Source: Adineta ricciae (Eukaryota; Rotifera; Eurotatoria; Adinetida; Adinetidae). From it: a stretch of 64,000 bases of DNA. The notes below the pieces were generated by a model. The model worked only from the letters and a program-made list of their open reading frames with translations. It was not told the origin of the DNA and searched no databases. Location of the stretch: contig CAJNOJ010000159.1 of assembly GCA_905250025.1 (NCBI GenBank), forward strand, positions 182,826 through 246,825. The letters are read 5' to 3'. Shown in pieces: positions 25,736 to 36,780 of the stretch. Positions within the stretch are counted from its first letter, which is position 1. Every line of letters begins with the position of its first letter. A program made the translations under genes and the position numbers.

Positions 25736-26328
25736 CAAGATACTGTTCCGTCCAGCGATCAAACAATGCGACCAATCTTTGACAGACGAATGGTTTCTGT
25801 CAGATAAATTCCTCTCGCGAAAGGAATTCATCGAGTTTCTTTCAATTCAGTCCCATCCGTTTGTGTTCCGAATAATGCTGCACCGGTCGATGCATCTCTC
25901 TTGTGTGTGCGTGTATTTTTCATTGTATTTCAGTTGCATATCAAACACTCTCTTTCTTCATGTTTCAATAGAAAAGAAACTATTTTGCTTATCTCATCAT
26001 CAATGATTAGCTTCGATAAACTATAAAGCGAAATTCTCCTTTCCAATGACATAGAAAATGATTAGTGGTTTTCAATTTGTGCTCGAGCCGATCAAAAGAA
26101 ATCGAATCCGAAAGAGCCGACAACGAGTTTATTCTCTCTGTATTTTTTTTCTCAAAACACGACAAATAATGATTAATTATTACAAATAAGATGTATTATC
26201 TATAGTGGAAGCAGAATACTTAGAACTCTATGAATTAACATGCTACACTTAATAATCTATAGGTATATACAAGAAAAAGATACATTATGTACAACGAAAA
26301 GCAAAAGAGCATGTTGATTCCGAGTTGA
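25736..26328. other. Convergent 3' intergenic region
   Basis: Lies between the stop of the calcium channel and the stop of the HP1 gene on the other strand. It must hold both 3' untranslated regions. No further gene is seen. Confidence 0.6.
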
Positions 26329-27504
26329 TTATGTGAATTCGACGTGACTCTCCCAGAAAGCGATTACAGCTTGCGGATATTTTCGATTGGCAACCTTCGC
26401 CGACATCCATTCTGTCTCGGTTTTTCCGGATAATTTTATACGAAAAGATATTCCATTTTGATCATTTCGGACACCTTCAATCTTCTCCACTGGTTCTTCG
26501 TCGTCATTAATCATTTCGAATGTGTCAAGGTCATGACTATGGTTATTAACTTCATTTTCTACTGTCGACTTGTTGTTCATATTGTTATTATTATCACTAT
26601 CGTTCAATGTGATCGATGGTGACGATGCAGCACTTGGTGTAATGCGAAGACGAAGATTTACTGGTGATTCATTGGCACTATTCTCTTTGACTGGTGAAGA
26701 TTTATTAACTAGTTCGAAGCCATTGTTAGTTGTTTTGACATAGTCGCCATTTGTCGATACCTTGACTTCGTGAACGACTTCCCCATTCGCACTTTCGGCC
26801 TTTGCTAAAAAAAATGACAGTCTGTGTGTGAAGAATGTACTTGATGAGCAGAGATTTACATGCTGATCGAAGACGAGTTCTTTCCAGTGATTCACAATTA
26901 CTCGTCATCAACTCTTCATGGGTTGCAGTAGGCGAAGCACTGCTGACATTGTGATCACGAGTTTTTCCGGACTCGTCGTCATTGGCTTTTGATGATTCTC
27001 CATCTGAATGATCTTCTTCGTCGCTTGCTTCGACTTTAGCTTTCTTCGATTTTGTCGATCGTTTTCTCGTCTTCGATTCGTTTTTTCCATTTGATTTTCT
27101 TTCATTATTATTCTTCTTGTAATTCTCTTCAAATTGTCGAACGAGATCAGGACAGTTCATATTCGTCTCATTTTCCCACTAAAAGGCAAAACTCAACGTG
27201 ATAATCACCTTTCTCGCATCATACAATTAACCTCTCTATCACCTCGTTAACACATGAATTCATCTGTGACAAATCGATTACTTCTATATACGACTCTCTC
27301 GCTGGCCAATCGAGTACTATTGACATTATTACTTACAGTATTATCAGCATCGGAATAGCCCTTCCATTTGAGAAGATATTGCACTTTTTTTCCTTTTGTG
27401 CGCTTGTCAATAATCGCCTCGACTTGATACTCATTTTCAGATTCAGACTCTTCACTACTTGAGCCATGTTCCATAGGGCGTTTTTTTGAAGATGTATTCA
27501 CCAT
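26329..27504 (-). CDS. Heterochromatin protein 1 (chromobox) family protein
   Basis: Three exons (27504-27337, 27178-26860, 26804-26329) give 320 residues. A chromodomain spans about residues 24-78. Y26, W47 and Y50 fill the positions of the aromatic cage that binds methylated lysine 9 of histone H3, and the block LLKWKGYSDADNTWE is typical of HP1. A long, acidic and lysine-rich hinge follows, then a chromo shadow domain at about 265-320 (ending ANRKYPQAVIAFWESHVEF), which in HP1 forms dimers and recruits PxVxL partners. The hinge is longer than in vertebrate CBX1/3/5 (about 185 residues). A nuclear chromatin role in heterochromatin silencing is inferred from the family. The paralogue type cannot be decided by eye. 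Confidence 0.93.
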
Positions 27505-27863
27505 GATCGTCGCGTTCTAGATCTAAAATGAACTAGTACAACTACGTATATTGGCAGAAAGAGAAGCAGTAACGGAAGTTATTGCGGGCAGACGGACGTT
27601 GAAGAAGAGAAGAACGATGTGAATGAATCGGTCAAACAATGATCGATCTGTCTACTGGGTAGAAAAGAAAAATACAACGAATCCAATGAATGAGAGAAGG
27701 AATAAAACACGCAGTAGCATGGACGCATATATCTATTCAGCTTTTTTCTCTCTCTCTCATATCTGAAAGGACGAAAGAGAATAAAAATACAACTGACAGA
27801 GGACGCCAGTAAACGTACAAAGGTCAGCCGTTCAAAGAATAGTTGACGTTAGTTGCGTCTATC
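27505..27863. other. Intergenic
   Basis: Holds the HP1 promoter and 5' untranslated region and the 3' flank of the acyltransferase gene. No gene is seen. Confidence 0.6.
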
Positions 27864-29225
27864 CTATAGGGAGATAGCATCGACTAGAGTCGTCTTCATT
27901 CTGTTCTTCATCAATTTCACTTGGTCAACATCGTTAAACGTGTGCTCTTGAAAGCCCACAATTACTTCTAAAATGTCATTGACGGTCACTGCACTGATGA
28001 CAAATGTGCCACCAACGAGATTTGCGGATTGAGCGAAACCGCCGGAAAGGACTTTCCATGTTGGATCGGTTGTTTCGAATGTCCAACGGAGCAAATTTGA
28101 AATTTCCACGCTACTACGATAACCATTTGGAGAGGTCTTTCGATGTTTAATAAGCATTTCTTTCCAATCGGAGACAAATTTCAATGTGTGAATGAAAGAA
28201 ATAGTTTCATTTTCGATTTCTTGAGTAATTTGTTCTTTGATCTGACCAGCTAATGGCCAAAAGAGATCGGATAGATGCTCACTATAAGGAATGTAATGAT
28301 AACTAGGTGCGGCAGAAACAAAGATACCGATTTGTTCGTTGGAAACCACTGGGTGACAAAAACGTCGCATATTTACTGCAGAACCACACGAGAATTCCAT
28401 ATTTTTCTTGCCAAAGACATCAGTTACGGCTAGAATAAAAGAAGCCAAGAGAGCGGCATGAACTGTCGTTTGTTTCGATCGACATTTTTTATGCAACGAA
28501 TCAAGTATATCACCAGGTATTTGAAACGACACTTGCCGAGTTCGATTCCACTCATCACCAGTTAATTGAATATTACCCGCCCAAAAAGTCTGCGGAAACA
28601 AATGTTGCTTAAGAAAGCCTGGCAGAATCAGATTTTCCACGATTTTCATAATCAATGAAGACAATGGAGGTAATTTGTATGGTATCAATTCATTCATCGG
28701 TTGATCTTTGTCGAGAGTAAAGATGACAGTTGGTTTCTCTGCTAGACACCGAACAAAACTCGTGAAAAGAGCCATTCCTGATATTCCATCGGCTAGTGCA
28801 TGACTGTACGTCCAAATCAAATCTACCGTATCTCCATGAGATGGGACAACCAACACAATGCGCCACAAAGGTGAAGTTGAATTAAGTGGAAAACCGGTAT
28901 TACATTCATCAGTTACAACGTTTTCTAAGAATTCTCTCTCTTCATCGTCATGCGTTCTTTCAAGAATTTTCAGTGGTAACACATCGAAAACATCCATCGG
29001 TAGAACAATATAGAAGGGTTCTTTTCGTGCAACGTCAACTTGAAGACGTAAACGTGGCTGAGAGGTGATTGTCGAACGTATGGCTTGTTCGATGCGAATT
29101 TGCCATTGTGAAAGAGAGAAGGATGGTATATGAAATCGGAGATAACAAAGAACACTCTTATAAAATTCCAATTGATGCCGAGCAACGGAATACATTTCCA
29201 TTGGTGCAACTTTGCGATGATCCAT
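27864..29225 (-). CDS. HxxxDG-type acyltransferase (alcohol acetyltransferase / condensation-fold)
   Basis: A single-exon gene of 453 residues. The motif SHALADG (residues 141-147) corresponds to the HHxxxDG active site of the condensation-domain/BAHD/alcohol-acetyltransferase superfamily. The second histidine is the catalytic base in the family; the first position is serine here. The N-terminal layout (RLRLQVDV, then PLWRIVLVV before the motif) and a C-terminal half with LRWTFETTDPTW fit the AATase/PapA-like group that moves acyl groups from CoA to an alcohol or amine. No signal peptide or membrane segment is evident. It has no introns although its neighbours do, and such genes occur widely in bacteria and fungi, so it is a candidate for horizontal origin. 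The substrate is unknown. Confidence 0.8.
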   Translation of the reverse strand: MDHRKVAPMEMYSVARHQLEFYKSVLCYLRFHIPSFSLSQWQIRIEQAIRSTITSQPRLRLQVDVARKEPFYIVLPMDVFDVLPLKILERTHDDEEREFLENVVTDECNTGFPLNSTSPLWRIVLVVPSHGDTVDLIWTYSHALADGISGMALFTSFVRCLAEKPTVIFTLDKDQPMNELIPYKLPPLSSLIMKIVENLILPGFLKQHLFPQTFWAGNIQLTGDEWNRTRQVSFQIPGDILDSLHKKCRSKQTTVHAALLASFILAVTDVFGKKNMEFSCGSAVNMRRFCHPVVSNEQIGIFVSAAPSYHYIPYSEHLSDLFWPLAGQIKEQITQEIENETISFIHTLKFVSDWKEMLIKHRKTSPNGYRSSVEISNLLRWTFETTDPTWKVLSGGFAQSANLVGGTFVISAVTVNDILEVIVGFQEHTFNDVDQVKLMKNRMKTTLVDAISL

Positions 29226-29344
29226 CTAGAATACGAGATGTGTTGGATGTAAACTATGCACGAGCACACGTATCTTTCTTTTTCGTTTAGTTAAAATATA
29301 CAAGATCAAAATCAGGCGGAAGAAAAGAAAATGGAACGAACTGT

Positions 29345-29755
29345 TTATTGTTTAACGTTAGCGCTTTCCCCATCATCATCATTATCATCATCGTCGTCGC
29401 TTTTTTGCTGTTGTGCTGCGAATAACTTTTGCTGTAAGCTTTCTGCAAAACTATCGACATAAGATTTAGATTCGTTTGTTAGAAGTGCTTGAAGAGATTC
29501 GTAATAAACTTCGGATGGTTGACTTTTATCATCGAATTGATTGCCAACAATACGATAACCTTTCGGTGATAGTTCAATGCAAAATTCTTTGTTCTTATTT
29601 GACTTTATATTGATGTAAGCTGTTGTAATATCGGAAGGATCATTTAAACGCTTTGATAATTCTTTAATAGCGACGATACCGGCGCCAACGTCGTCGATGG
29701 CTAGCTGAGCTTCGGCAATAAAATCACCTTGTTCACCTGATGGTTTTTGACTCAT
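29345..29755 (-). CDS. GSKIP: GSKIP-domain protein (GSK3-beta interaction protein)
   Basis: 136 residues from the ATG at 29755. A longer reading to 29794 is possible, but TTTCTACTTCAG just upstream looks like a splice acceptor, so the upstream part is probably intron. Core blocks AYINIKSNKNKEFCIEL, KGYRIVGNQFD and YYESLQALL...YVDSFAESLQQKL match human GSKIP (139 residues) in order and spacing. In animals GSKIP is a cytosolic A-kinase anchoring protein that binds PKA and GSK3-beta. The C-terminus carries an extra tail of consecutive aspartates. The stop codon TAA is part of an AATAAA hexamer (29348-29343), so the 3' end may be extremely short. Confidence 0.85.
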   Translation of the reverse strand: MSQKPSGEQGDFIAEAQLAIDDVGAGIVAIKELSKRLNDPSDITTAYINIKSNKNKEFCIELSPKGYRIVGNQFDDKSQPSEVYYESLQALLTNESKSYVDSFAESLQQKLFAAQQQKSDDDDDNDDDGESANVKQ

Positions 29756-29794
29756 TGAATCGGATCTGAAGTAGAAAGACAAAAATTCTTTCAT

Positions 29795-30810
29795 AAGAGG
29801 TTAGTTAATCAAACACTCTCTTATCTAATTTTATCAAAAAGAAACAAGTACTTTACGGATCAATATTCAACTCATCTCGTCGATCTTTCAAGAATTTGTC
29901 TAATCAAGTGGATGCAATCTCACAAACGCACTACAGATTGTTAGAGAATAAAAGAGAGAAATATATACTGATTAGAATAAGAATATTACTCATTGCTCAT
30001 GTTCTAAACCTAAAAGCCACACTACACTATGCTCTCGAGCTGACTCTTCTCTCTCTTTCATCACGATTTCTTCCGTGAATACATTCATAGAAATCCAATC
30101 AAAGCAATGTCACTATGATGATCTGTGATAGTGATGTCTTCCGAACAAATATCAACATTTGTGACTTTTTCAAAGGAAAAACCATTTCCTGTCTTTTATT
30201 CTTAGTTTATTCGCGTAGAAATTATAGATGTCACCTCTCTACCGCATTCAATTTCACAAAATATAGGTAGGTATTGCAGGTGCTGTGTTACTTGTTTTCT
30301 AGGATATTTTCAACTTTTGAAGCAAACAACCCTTTAGAGTCAGAAGCGATGAGCACAGCCTTTAAGATTCTCGTACAAGAATATGTTCTTATGTACGACT
30401 GCTTATTCTTGAATGACCTGTAAATAATAGTCACAATAATCTTGATGAACCTATATGACTATTCGAAAATATTCTAATCTTATAGAAGTTTTTAGCAAGC
30501 ACCATTTTCTTGTGACTTGACATCTCTCTCCCAGTCTATGAATTCATTCTGTTACAGAACCGTCAAGTGCACAAAACGAACAACTCTTCTGGTGTGCTTT
30601 CATCGGTGTGTATACCTGCCGGAAATCAGACACAAATTCATAAATGCAGCAGTTGACGATTTCAGCCAATCGCACTCGATGATGCTTAATGACCTCTAAG
30701 AGTAGAGATGTAATGGAAGAGGCTGTTGCTAGAAGACGAAGGGTGTCGATGAACTATATTTTTTTCTCTTCTATAAACATACAAATTTTATTCTGTTGTA
30801 GATCACTGTT
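29795..30810. other. Intergenic, divergent promoters
   Basis: Separates the GSKIP gene (minus) and DRC4 (plus). It holds only short frames and I see no additional exon chain. It should contain both promoters and any 5' untranslated exon of GSKIP. Confidence 0.55.
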
Positions 30811-32764
30811 ATGGTAAGTTTGCCTTCAACTCTAATTACCAGCTGGGGCAACGAGAAAGTTTCGTATTTTACAATCAATTCCTTTTAGGCTCCAAAGAAG
30901 AAAGGTGGCAAGAAGAAAAAGGGAAAGAAGGCATCGAAAGGACCAACCATCATCGATGGCCGTCCCGTCTCTGAGGTAGATCGACGGTTTATTCGTATTT
31001 CTTTCTCACATCGATTTTGTTTTGTGTAAATCTGCAGATGACCAAAGAGGAATTAGAAGACCACTTGGGTCGTATTCGTGAAGAACTTGATCGCGAACGT
31101 GAAGAGCGAAATTATTTTCAATTGGAGCGTGATCGTATCAGTACATTTTGGGAAATCACCAAGCGGCAACTCGAAGAGAAAAAGGCAGAATTGAGAAACA
31201 AAGATCGAGAATTAGAAGATGCGGAAGAACAGCATCAAGCTGAAGTCAAAGTCAGATGACTTTCCCAAAACTTTCCAATACATTATTCTCGTTGTTAGGT
31301 TTACAAACAAAAAGTCAAACATTTGCTCTACGAACAACAGAATAACATTTCAGAGCTGAAAGCTGAAACACTCGCTGAATTGAAAGTCGCACAAGAGACA
31401 CATAATGAAACGGAAAACACAACATGGAAGGAAAAACGTGAACTCAAAGTTCAGATGAAAGATCAAGAACTGGCTCAACAGGAAGTCGTTCGCAATTTGA
31501 AAAAGGTTTGTTTAATCGAGTAGTTTCTTCCGCTTGACACATAACATTCTTATCTTTACTAGACGAATGAAACGTACATATCTAAATTACGCGACGACTT
31601 TCTACGACAAGCTCGCGAAATCGAAGAGAAATACGAGAAGAAACTACGCGATCTCCGCGAGGAAATGGAATTACGTCGTAAAACCGAAATCCACGAAATT
31701 GAAGAACGAAAAAATCAACAGATCAACGATCTCTTACGTAATCATGAAAAAGCCTTCAGTGATATTAAGAATTATTACAATGATATTACATTAAACAATC
31801 TGAATCTTATCAATACATTGAAAGTAAGAATTCCTCTCCAGTTGACTTTTGTTTGGATAAGATTTTCTTGTTTAGAATGAAGTCGAAAACAAGAAGAAAG
31901 AAGAAGAACGTCTGCTGAAACGAATGAATGAATTGGAAAGTGAAAATCGCAAGATGCGTGAGCCATTGGAAGCCGCACGAAAAGAAATGGAAATTCTCAA
32001 ACACAAAGCGGATAATTTCGAGAAAATGAGAAATCTACAAGAGGTACGGGATAGTTTCGATGACTAATCTTCATCGCATAATGAACTTGTTGATGTAGAG
32101 CACGAAGAAATTGTTGAAAAATACCGAAAGCGAATTGAAAAACTCACAATGGGAGTATGAAGTCTTGTTGCAACGATTCGAAATCGTAAGTTTGAGTGTT
32201 GTGAACTGTACTTCCGTTGACAACAAAGGATTTCCTTTCAGATTCAAAAAGAACGCGACGATCTTTACAATAAATTCGTTAAAGCGATCAATGAAGTTCA
32301 ACAGAAGAGCAGCCTGAAGAATTTGTTATTAGAAAAGAAATTAAGCACATTGGCAGATAGTTTGGAAAAGAAAGAAGCACAATTGAACGAAGTCCTCTCG
32401 GCGTCCAATCTTGATCCAGCTTCACTTTCGGTTGTGACAAGAAAACTCGAGGTCAGTTTCATGCTTCCATCGAAGTTTGCTTTCTAATTGAAGTTTGTTT
32501 CTAGGAAGTACTCGACGCCAAGAATACATCGGTAAGAAACTACGGATTTAATCACTTATCTACTTCTTTGTTTAGATTCGTGATCTACAATACGAATTAG
32601 CACGTGTTTGCAAAGCTCATAATGATATTCTTCGAACATATGAAGCCAAACTACGTCAGTTTGGTATCCCTGTTGAAGAAATTGGCTTCAAACCATTGGA
32701 AAGTGCTGTCGCTGGTCAACAACTAGGCCGTGGTGTTGCCGGTCTTGTCACCAGTCCCCCTTAA
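30811..32764 (+). CDS. DRC4: Dynein regulatory complex subunit 4 (GAS8)
   Basis: Ten exons (30811-30813, 30889-30975, 31038-31250, 31299-31505, 31563-31823, 31876-32043, 32099-32185, 32242-32451, 32505-32531, 32576-32764) give 483 residues; human GAS8 has 478. The first exon codes only for the start methionine. A lysine-rich head ([12 protein letters not shown]) is followed by continuous coiled coil, with near-identity to GAS8 in the tail: [20 protein letters not shown], then [14 protein letters not shown] and GLVTSPP. DRC4 is a structural part of the nexin-dynein regulatory complex of motile axonemes, fitting an animal covered in cilia such as a rotifer. A 27-nt exon (32505-32531) is unusually small. 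Confidence 0.95.
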
Positions 32765-32969
32765 ACAACGGACATGCTCTCATTTCGATGTCTTGTGTAA
32801 AGTCTATTTTTTCTTCTTGTCTGAAAGTCCATCGCTTATTCGGCTTACATGAAACTTTGTTTTTTATTTTTTATTCGAATAATAATCTATAGAACTGAAG
32901 CACATTATTTGGGTTAAAGTTCAACAAAAAAAAACGATACAAAATTGACGTACAACAAATGAGGAGTGT

Positions 32970-34655
32970 TCATAGTGAGGTTTTCTCCATCTGACCAGCC
33001 GGTTGTTGATCGTCCGTTTTATTTTCGTCGAGTAATTCTTTAATCAACGCTTTTTCAGGTTTGTCTTCTTTCGCATCATTCTTTTCGGCTTTCCGTTGAG
33101 CTTTCTTCGGTAGAAATTTTCGGCAGAAAGTAAACCGTTTCATCAACGATCGCGTCACAACCAAGACTAAGAATGGTATTGGTGTTGCCATTGAGACAAG
33201 GATTGGGTTAGCCAGAGCGACATCGGCTTCCGGTTGAGGAAATGTCAAGCGAAGGAAAAAGATTGCAACAGCCGTATTTTGAATACCTGTTTCAATACAA
33301 ATTGCAATTGTTTTTTTCTTATCGCGAACTCCAATTAATGATGCAATTGCCCCTCCGATAAAGCCAAGCCAGGGAAGAAAACAACAAGCAACAATTGCTT
33401 TGAAATCGATGATGTAGAATATATACATATTGATATAAACTAAAACGGAAAATGATGGAATAGAGGAACCTGTGCAGAAAATCCAGTGTACCTCCAAATG
33501 TTAGAATGAAGACGAGATAACCTGAAAATAAGAGAGTCATTGGAAGCTTTCCTTTTGATTGGAGAAGGAAGTTCAAACTTACCAACGGCAATCGGATTGA
33601 GGAAACGGGCGATTCGATGTGCTAATACTGGTCGATATCGACGCAGTAACAATCCAGTCATGGCTGGAAGAAACAGGGTTATTATCGACAAAAACATATT
33701 CCACCAGGGAAATTTTGCTTTGGAAAAATCGACATAAGTCTTCCCGAGAGACCAAATCCAAAGAGGAAATGTACCGAATGCTACTGTTGTAGATAGAAAT
33801 GTTAGACACACTGAAAGGTCAACATCTCCGGCGAGCAATGCGGTGTAAATGTTAGATGAGCCACCACCTGGTGTACTCGCTGTTGATAACAATCCTAAAC
33901 TTGTCGGATCATCTAATCGAAAAACTTTCGATATTGCCACGGATAGTAATGGTAAATAAACAAGTTGACAGAAGAGTCCGATAATCAATGGAATCGGCCG
34001 TTTGAAATTATTTTTCAACTGTTCGATATCCAAGCCACAACCGATGCACAATGTGCCCCCGGTAACAAGCAAAACTACCACACCGATGAATAAAGCATCA
34101 ATGATGGACTGATGTCGCTTTATCGCAATATTAATTGTATGATTAAGAACATAAAATCCATCTTTATATTGAAGTTTTGGGCAATTTCGAAGAATTTCTG
34201 TCCGTTGCGGAGAGGAGTGTGCACAACGAATTTGCTCATTGGTGATGTTTTGCGATAAAGAACGATCAGGTCTATTCAAATAATAGTTTGATTCATCAGA
34301 CAAGTAGTCTTTCTTACCTAAATTGATTAGTATTTTCAAAATACAGATGTACTGTCAATGGTGCAAAGCCAATTAGACGGGCCAGTGCAGTGATGTTGAT
34401 TCGATTCGGCTCAATAAAATATGTAACATTGAGAATACTCAATCTTTTCAATAGTGGATTTGTTATTGACACATTCCGTACGCTGAGTGCCGATGGACAA
34501 AATTTCAGTTGCCCTGTAACGTTAAAAATGTCACGTTCGTGCACACGACGAATGACTTCATGATCATCGACATCGTCAAACTGAATGTCGCAAGATTGAG
34601 AGGAAGAAAACTGCACGGCAAACAAAATCAAAGAAAAAATAATGAACTTCGTCAT
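32970..34655 (-). CDS. SLC10-family sodium/bile-acid-cotransporter-like protein, copy 1
   Basis: Four exons (34655-34318, 34271-33583, 33521-33492, 33439-32970) give 508 residues. A signal peptide (MTKFIIFSLILFAVQFSSSQS) leads an N-glycosylatable extracellular region of about 160 residues. The BASS/SLC10 membrane core follows, with GLDIEQLKNNFKRPIP, the substrate/sodium-site block STPGGGSSNIYTALLAGDVD and IETGIQNTAVAIFF. The long extracellular lead resembles the SLC10A3/A5 branch rather than the classical bile-acid carriers NTCP/ASBT. The C-terminus is lysine/glutamate-rich and cytosolic. The third exon is only 30 nt. It lies in tandem with a paralogue 75 bp upstream on the same strand. The substrate cannot be inferred. 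Confidence 0.88.
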
Positions 34656-34730
34656 TTATCCTAAACCATCTAGAAAGAAAAAGCCCGAATAAGTAACAAA
34701 TCTTTTTATTAATTAACAGAAAGAAAGAAA

Positions 34731-36450
34731 CTATTGGTCATTATCACTATTAGGTAATTGTTCATAATCTGCCTGATTGTGTTCTTCATTGATGCTTGTT
34801 ACTAGATCATGTCGTTTTTGATAACGTCGATAAATACTTAAGCATGTATAAATAATCAGAAGTGGAATAGGGATTGCGATAGCAACCTGAAAGAAATGTC
34901 AATGAGAAGGTGGATGAACGAACACGAAATTCTACGTACAAAAATTGGCACAACGATAGCGAGATCACTGTCCGGTTGAGGAAGAGATAGACGAAGAAAA
35001 AAGATGGCAACGCCTGTGTTTTGTAAGCCTAACGAAAGAGAAACGTTATTTAGCTAAAGGCGAGATATGATGACGTACCACTTTCGATAAATATGGCAAT
35101 GAGACGTTCTGTATTTTGTCGAGTGACGAGTGACAAGAGAAATCCAATAAGAAAGCCAGTGTAAGGTAAAATTGCACTGACGATTACAGTTCGAAAATTG
35201 ATCAATTTGAATACGTAGAGATTAGTGTAAATACCGAAGGTTAAGATGTATAAAATAAAGAATAAGGTGATAAATCGAAGAAATCGGGTGAAGCGATCGG
35301 CAATTCCAGGCTTTTGCCAACGAAGCAACAGACCAATACCTTCAAAGTCAATTCAATTAGCTATTTTTGTTCAATTCTCTCTCTTACCAGCTGGCACAAT
35401 TAAGCAAATCAACGTTGCAAACATATTTTCCCATCTAGAACATTCTCAAAAAAACATCTTCTATCCAAATCATTCCACAAAATATTTACGGAAAGTGTAC
35501 ATTATGCGTATCGATAAATTCTCGACCTAATAGAAGAATCCACAATGGAAATGTACCTTCAAAATAACAAAATAGTAACGTTCAAATCGTTCAAAACAAA
35601 CAGATAAACTAACCAAATGCAAGTATTGTACTACTGAATGTCATTGAAGCCGAAAGATCAACATCGCCACCATACATAGCCGTATACATATTCGATGCAC
35701 CACCACCTGGTGCTGAACCAGTTGATAACAATCCAATCGCTGTTGATGAATCAAGTTTCGCTAACTTAGCCAAACCATAAGCCAACTAAAACAGTCACGA
35801 TTCATTGAGGAAAAAACCATATTCGAGACCTTTTTTCAACTTACTAATGGTAAACATATAAATTGACTTGACAAACCAATAAGTATGGGAACAGGCCGAC
35901 GTATATTTGCATACAAATTCTGTGTTATCAGACGGCAACCAATTAGGAACGTTCCGATACAAACCAGGATAATCACAGCAACAGTAAAGATTGTATCAAG
36001 TACTGTACTTTTTCGTTTCACGGCGAAGTCAATACTGAGATTATTTGTATAATTAAATGCATATTTCGATTGATTGAGATACTCGGCATGTAACGATAAA
36101 CGGCTGTAACCGAGAAGAGTACCATGAACAGTTAAATTGAATGTTAAATTTTGAAATATTGGATCGAATGAAAGAAGATTTAATGGAAGAGTATTTTGAA
36201 TTTCAATTGAATGCGTATTATCAATTGATATTGACACATTTGCATACGTTAGATTATCTGTGGTGTTACAATTAATCGCAAAAAAGATGAATACATTTTC
36301 AGTGGTATCATTGATAAAGAACACCGGTGGTTTGGGTGACGTACGTGTTTGATTAAGACAAGTTAAAGAACATGGTAACAATGCTGGAGACGATGTAGCA
36401 GAAAAGATCGAGGCGAAAAATATTGTTAAAATTGTCAGTTGAAGCCACAT
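34731..36450 (-). CDS. SLC10-family sodium/bile-acid-cotransporter-like protein, copy 2
   Basis: Seven exons (36450-35845, 35785-35614, 35556-35490, 35434-35388, 35339-35079, 35028-34940, 34886-34731) give 465 residues. It has the same design as its neighbour: signal peptide (MWLQLTILTIFFASIFSATS), glycosylatable extracellular domain, then the SLC10 core with GSAPGGGASNMYTAMYGGDV and IESGLQNTGVAIFFLRLSLP. The tail is shorter and acidic. The extra introns relative to copy 1 show that the tandem duplication is old or that introns were gained or lost since. An AATAAA signal lies about 22 nt after the stop. Confidence 0.88.
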
Positions 36451-36780
36451 AACAGAATTTTAATATTCAGATGATGAGACAAAAAGAAGTTGTTTAGTTT
36501 ACCGTCGGTCATCCATGTACAATAGAAATATATCTAGTCTCGAAACTTTCTCAAATAACTCCAATCATATATCTAAGGAAACAGATGGCACTAGTTGTTT
36601 ATCTCAAATCAGATGGGAACTTTTCCGACGTCATACTTCACCAGTTATAATATTTCGGTAAATATGAATGCTTTCTACAAACCCACCATGGTACCTTTGA
36701 AAGATATGGAAAATACTGCTTACGATCATGTGTATCTGCAACCTTTTATCAGGATTTCCTTAATTTTTTATTAAATATCA
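36451..36780. other. Intergenic
   Basis: Promoter and 5' flank of SLC10 copy 2 and the 3' flank of the TFIIIC gene. An AATAAA hexamer on the minus strand at 36772-36767 lies 9 nt past the TFIIIC stop. Confidence 0.55.
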
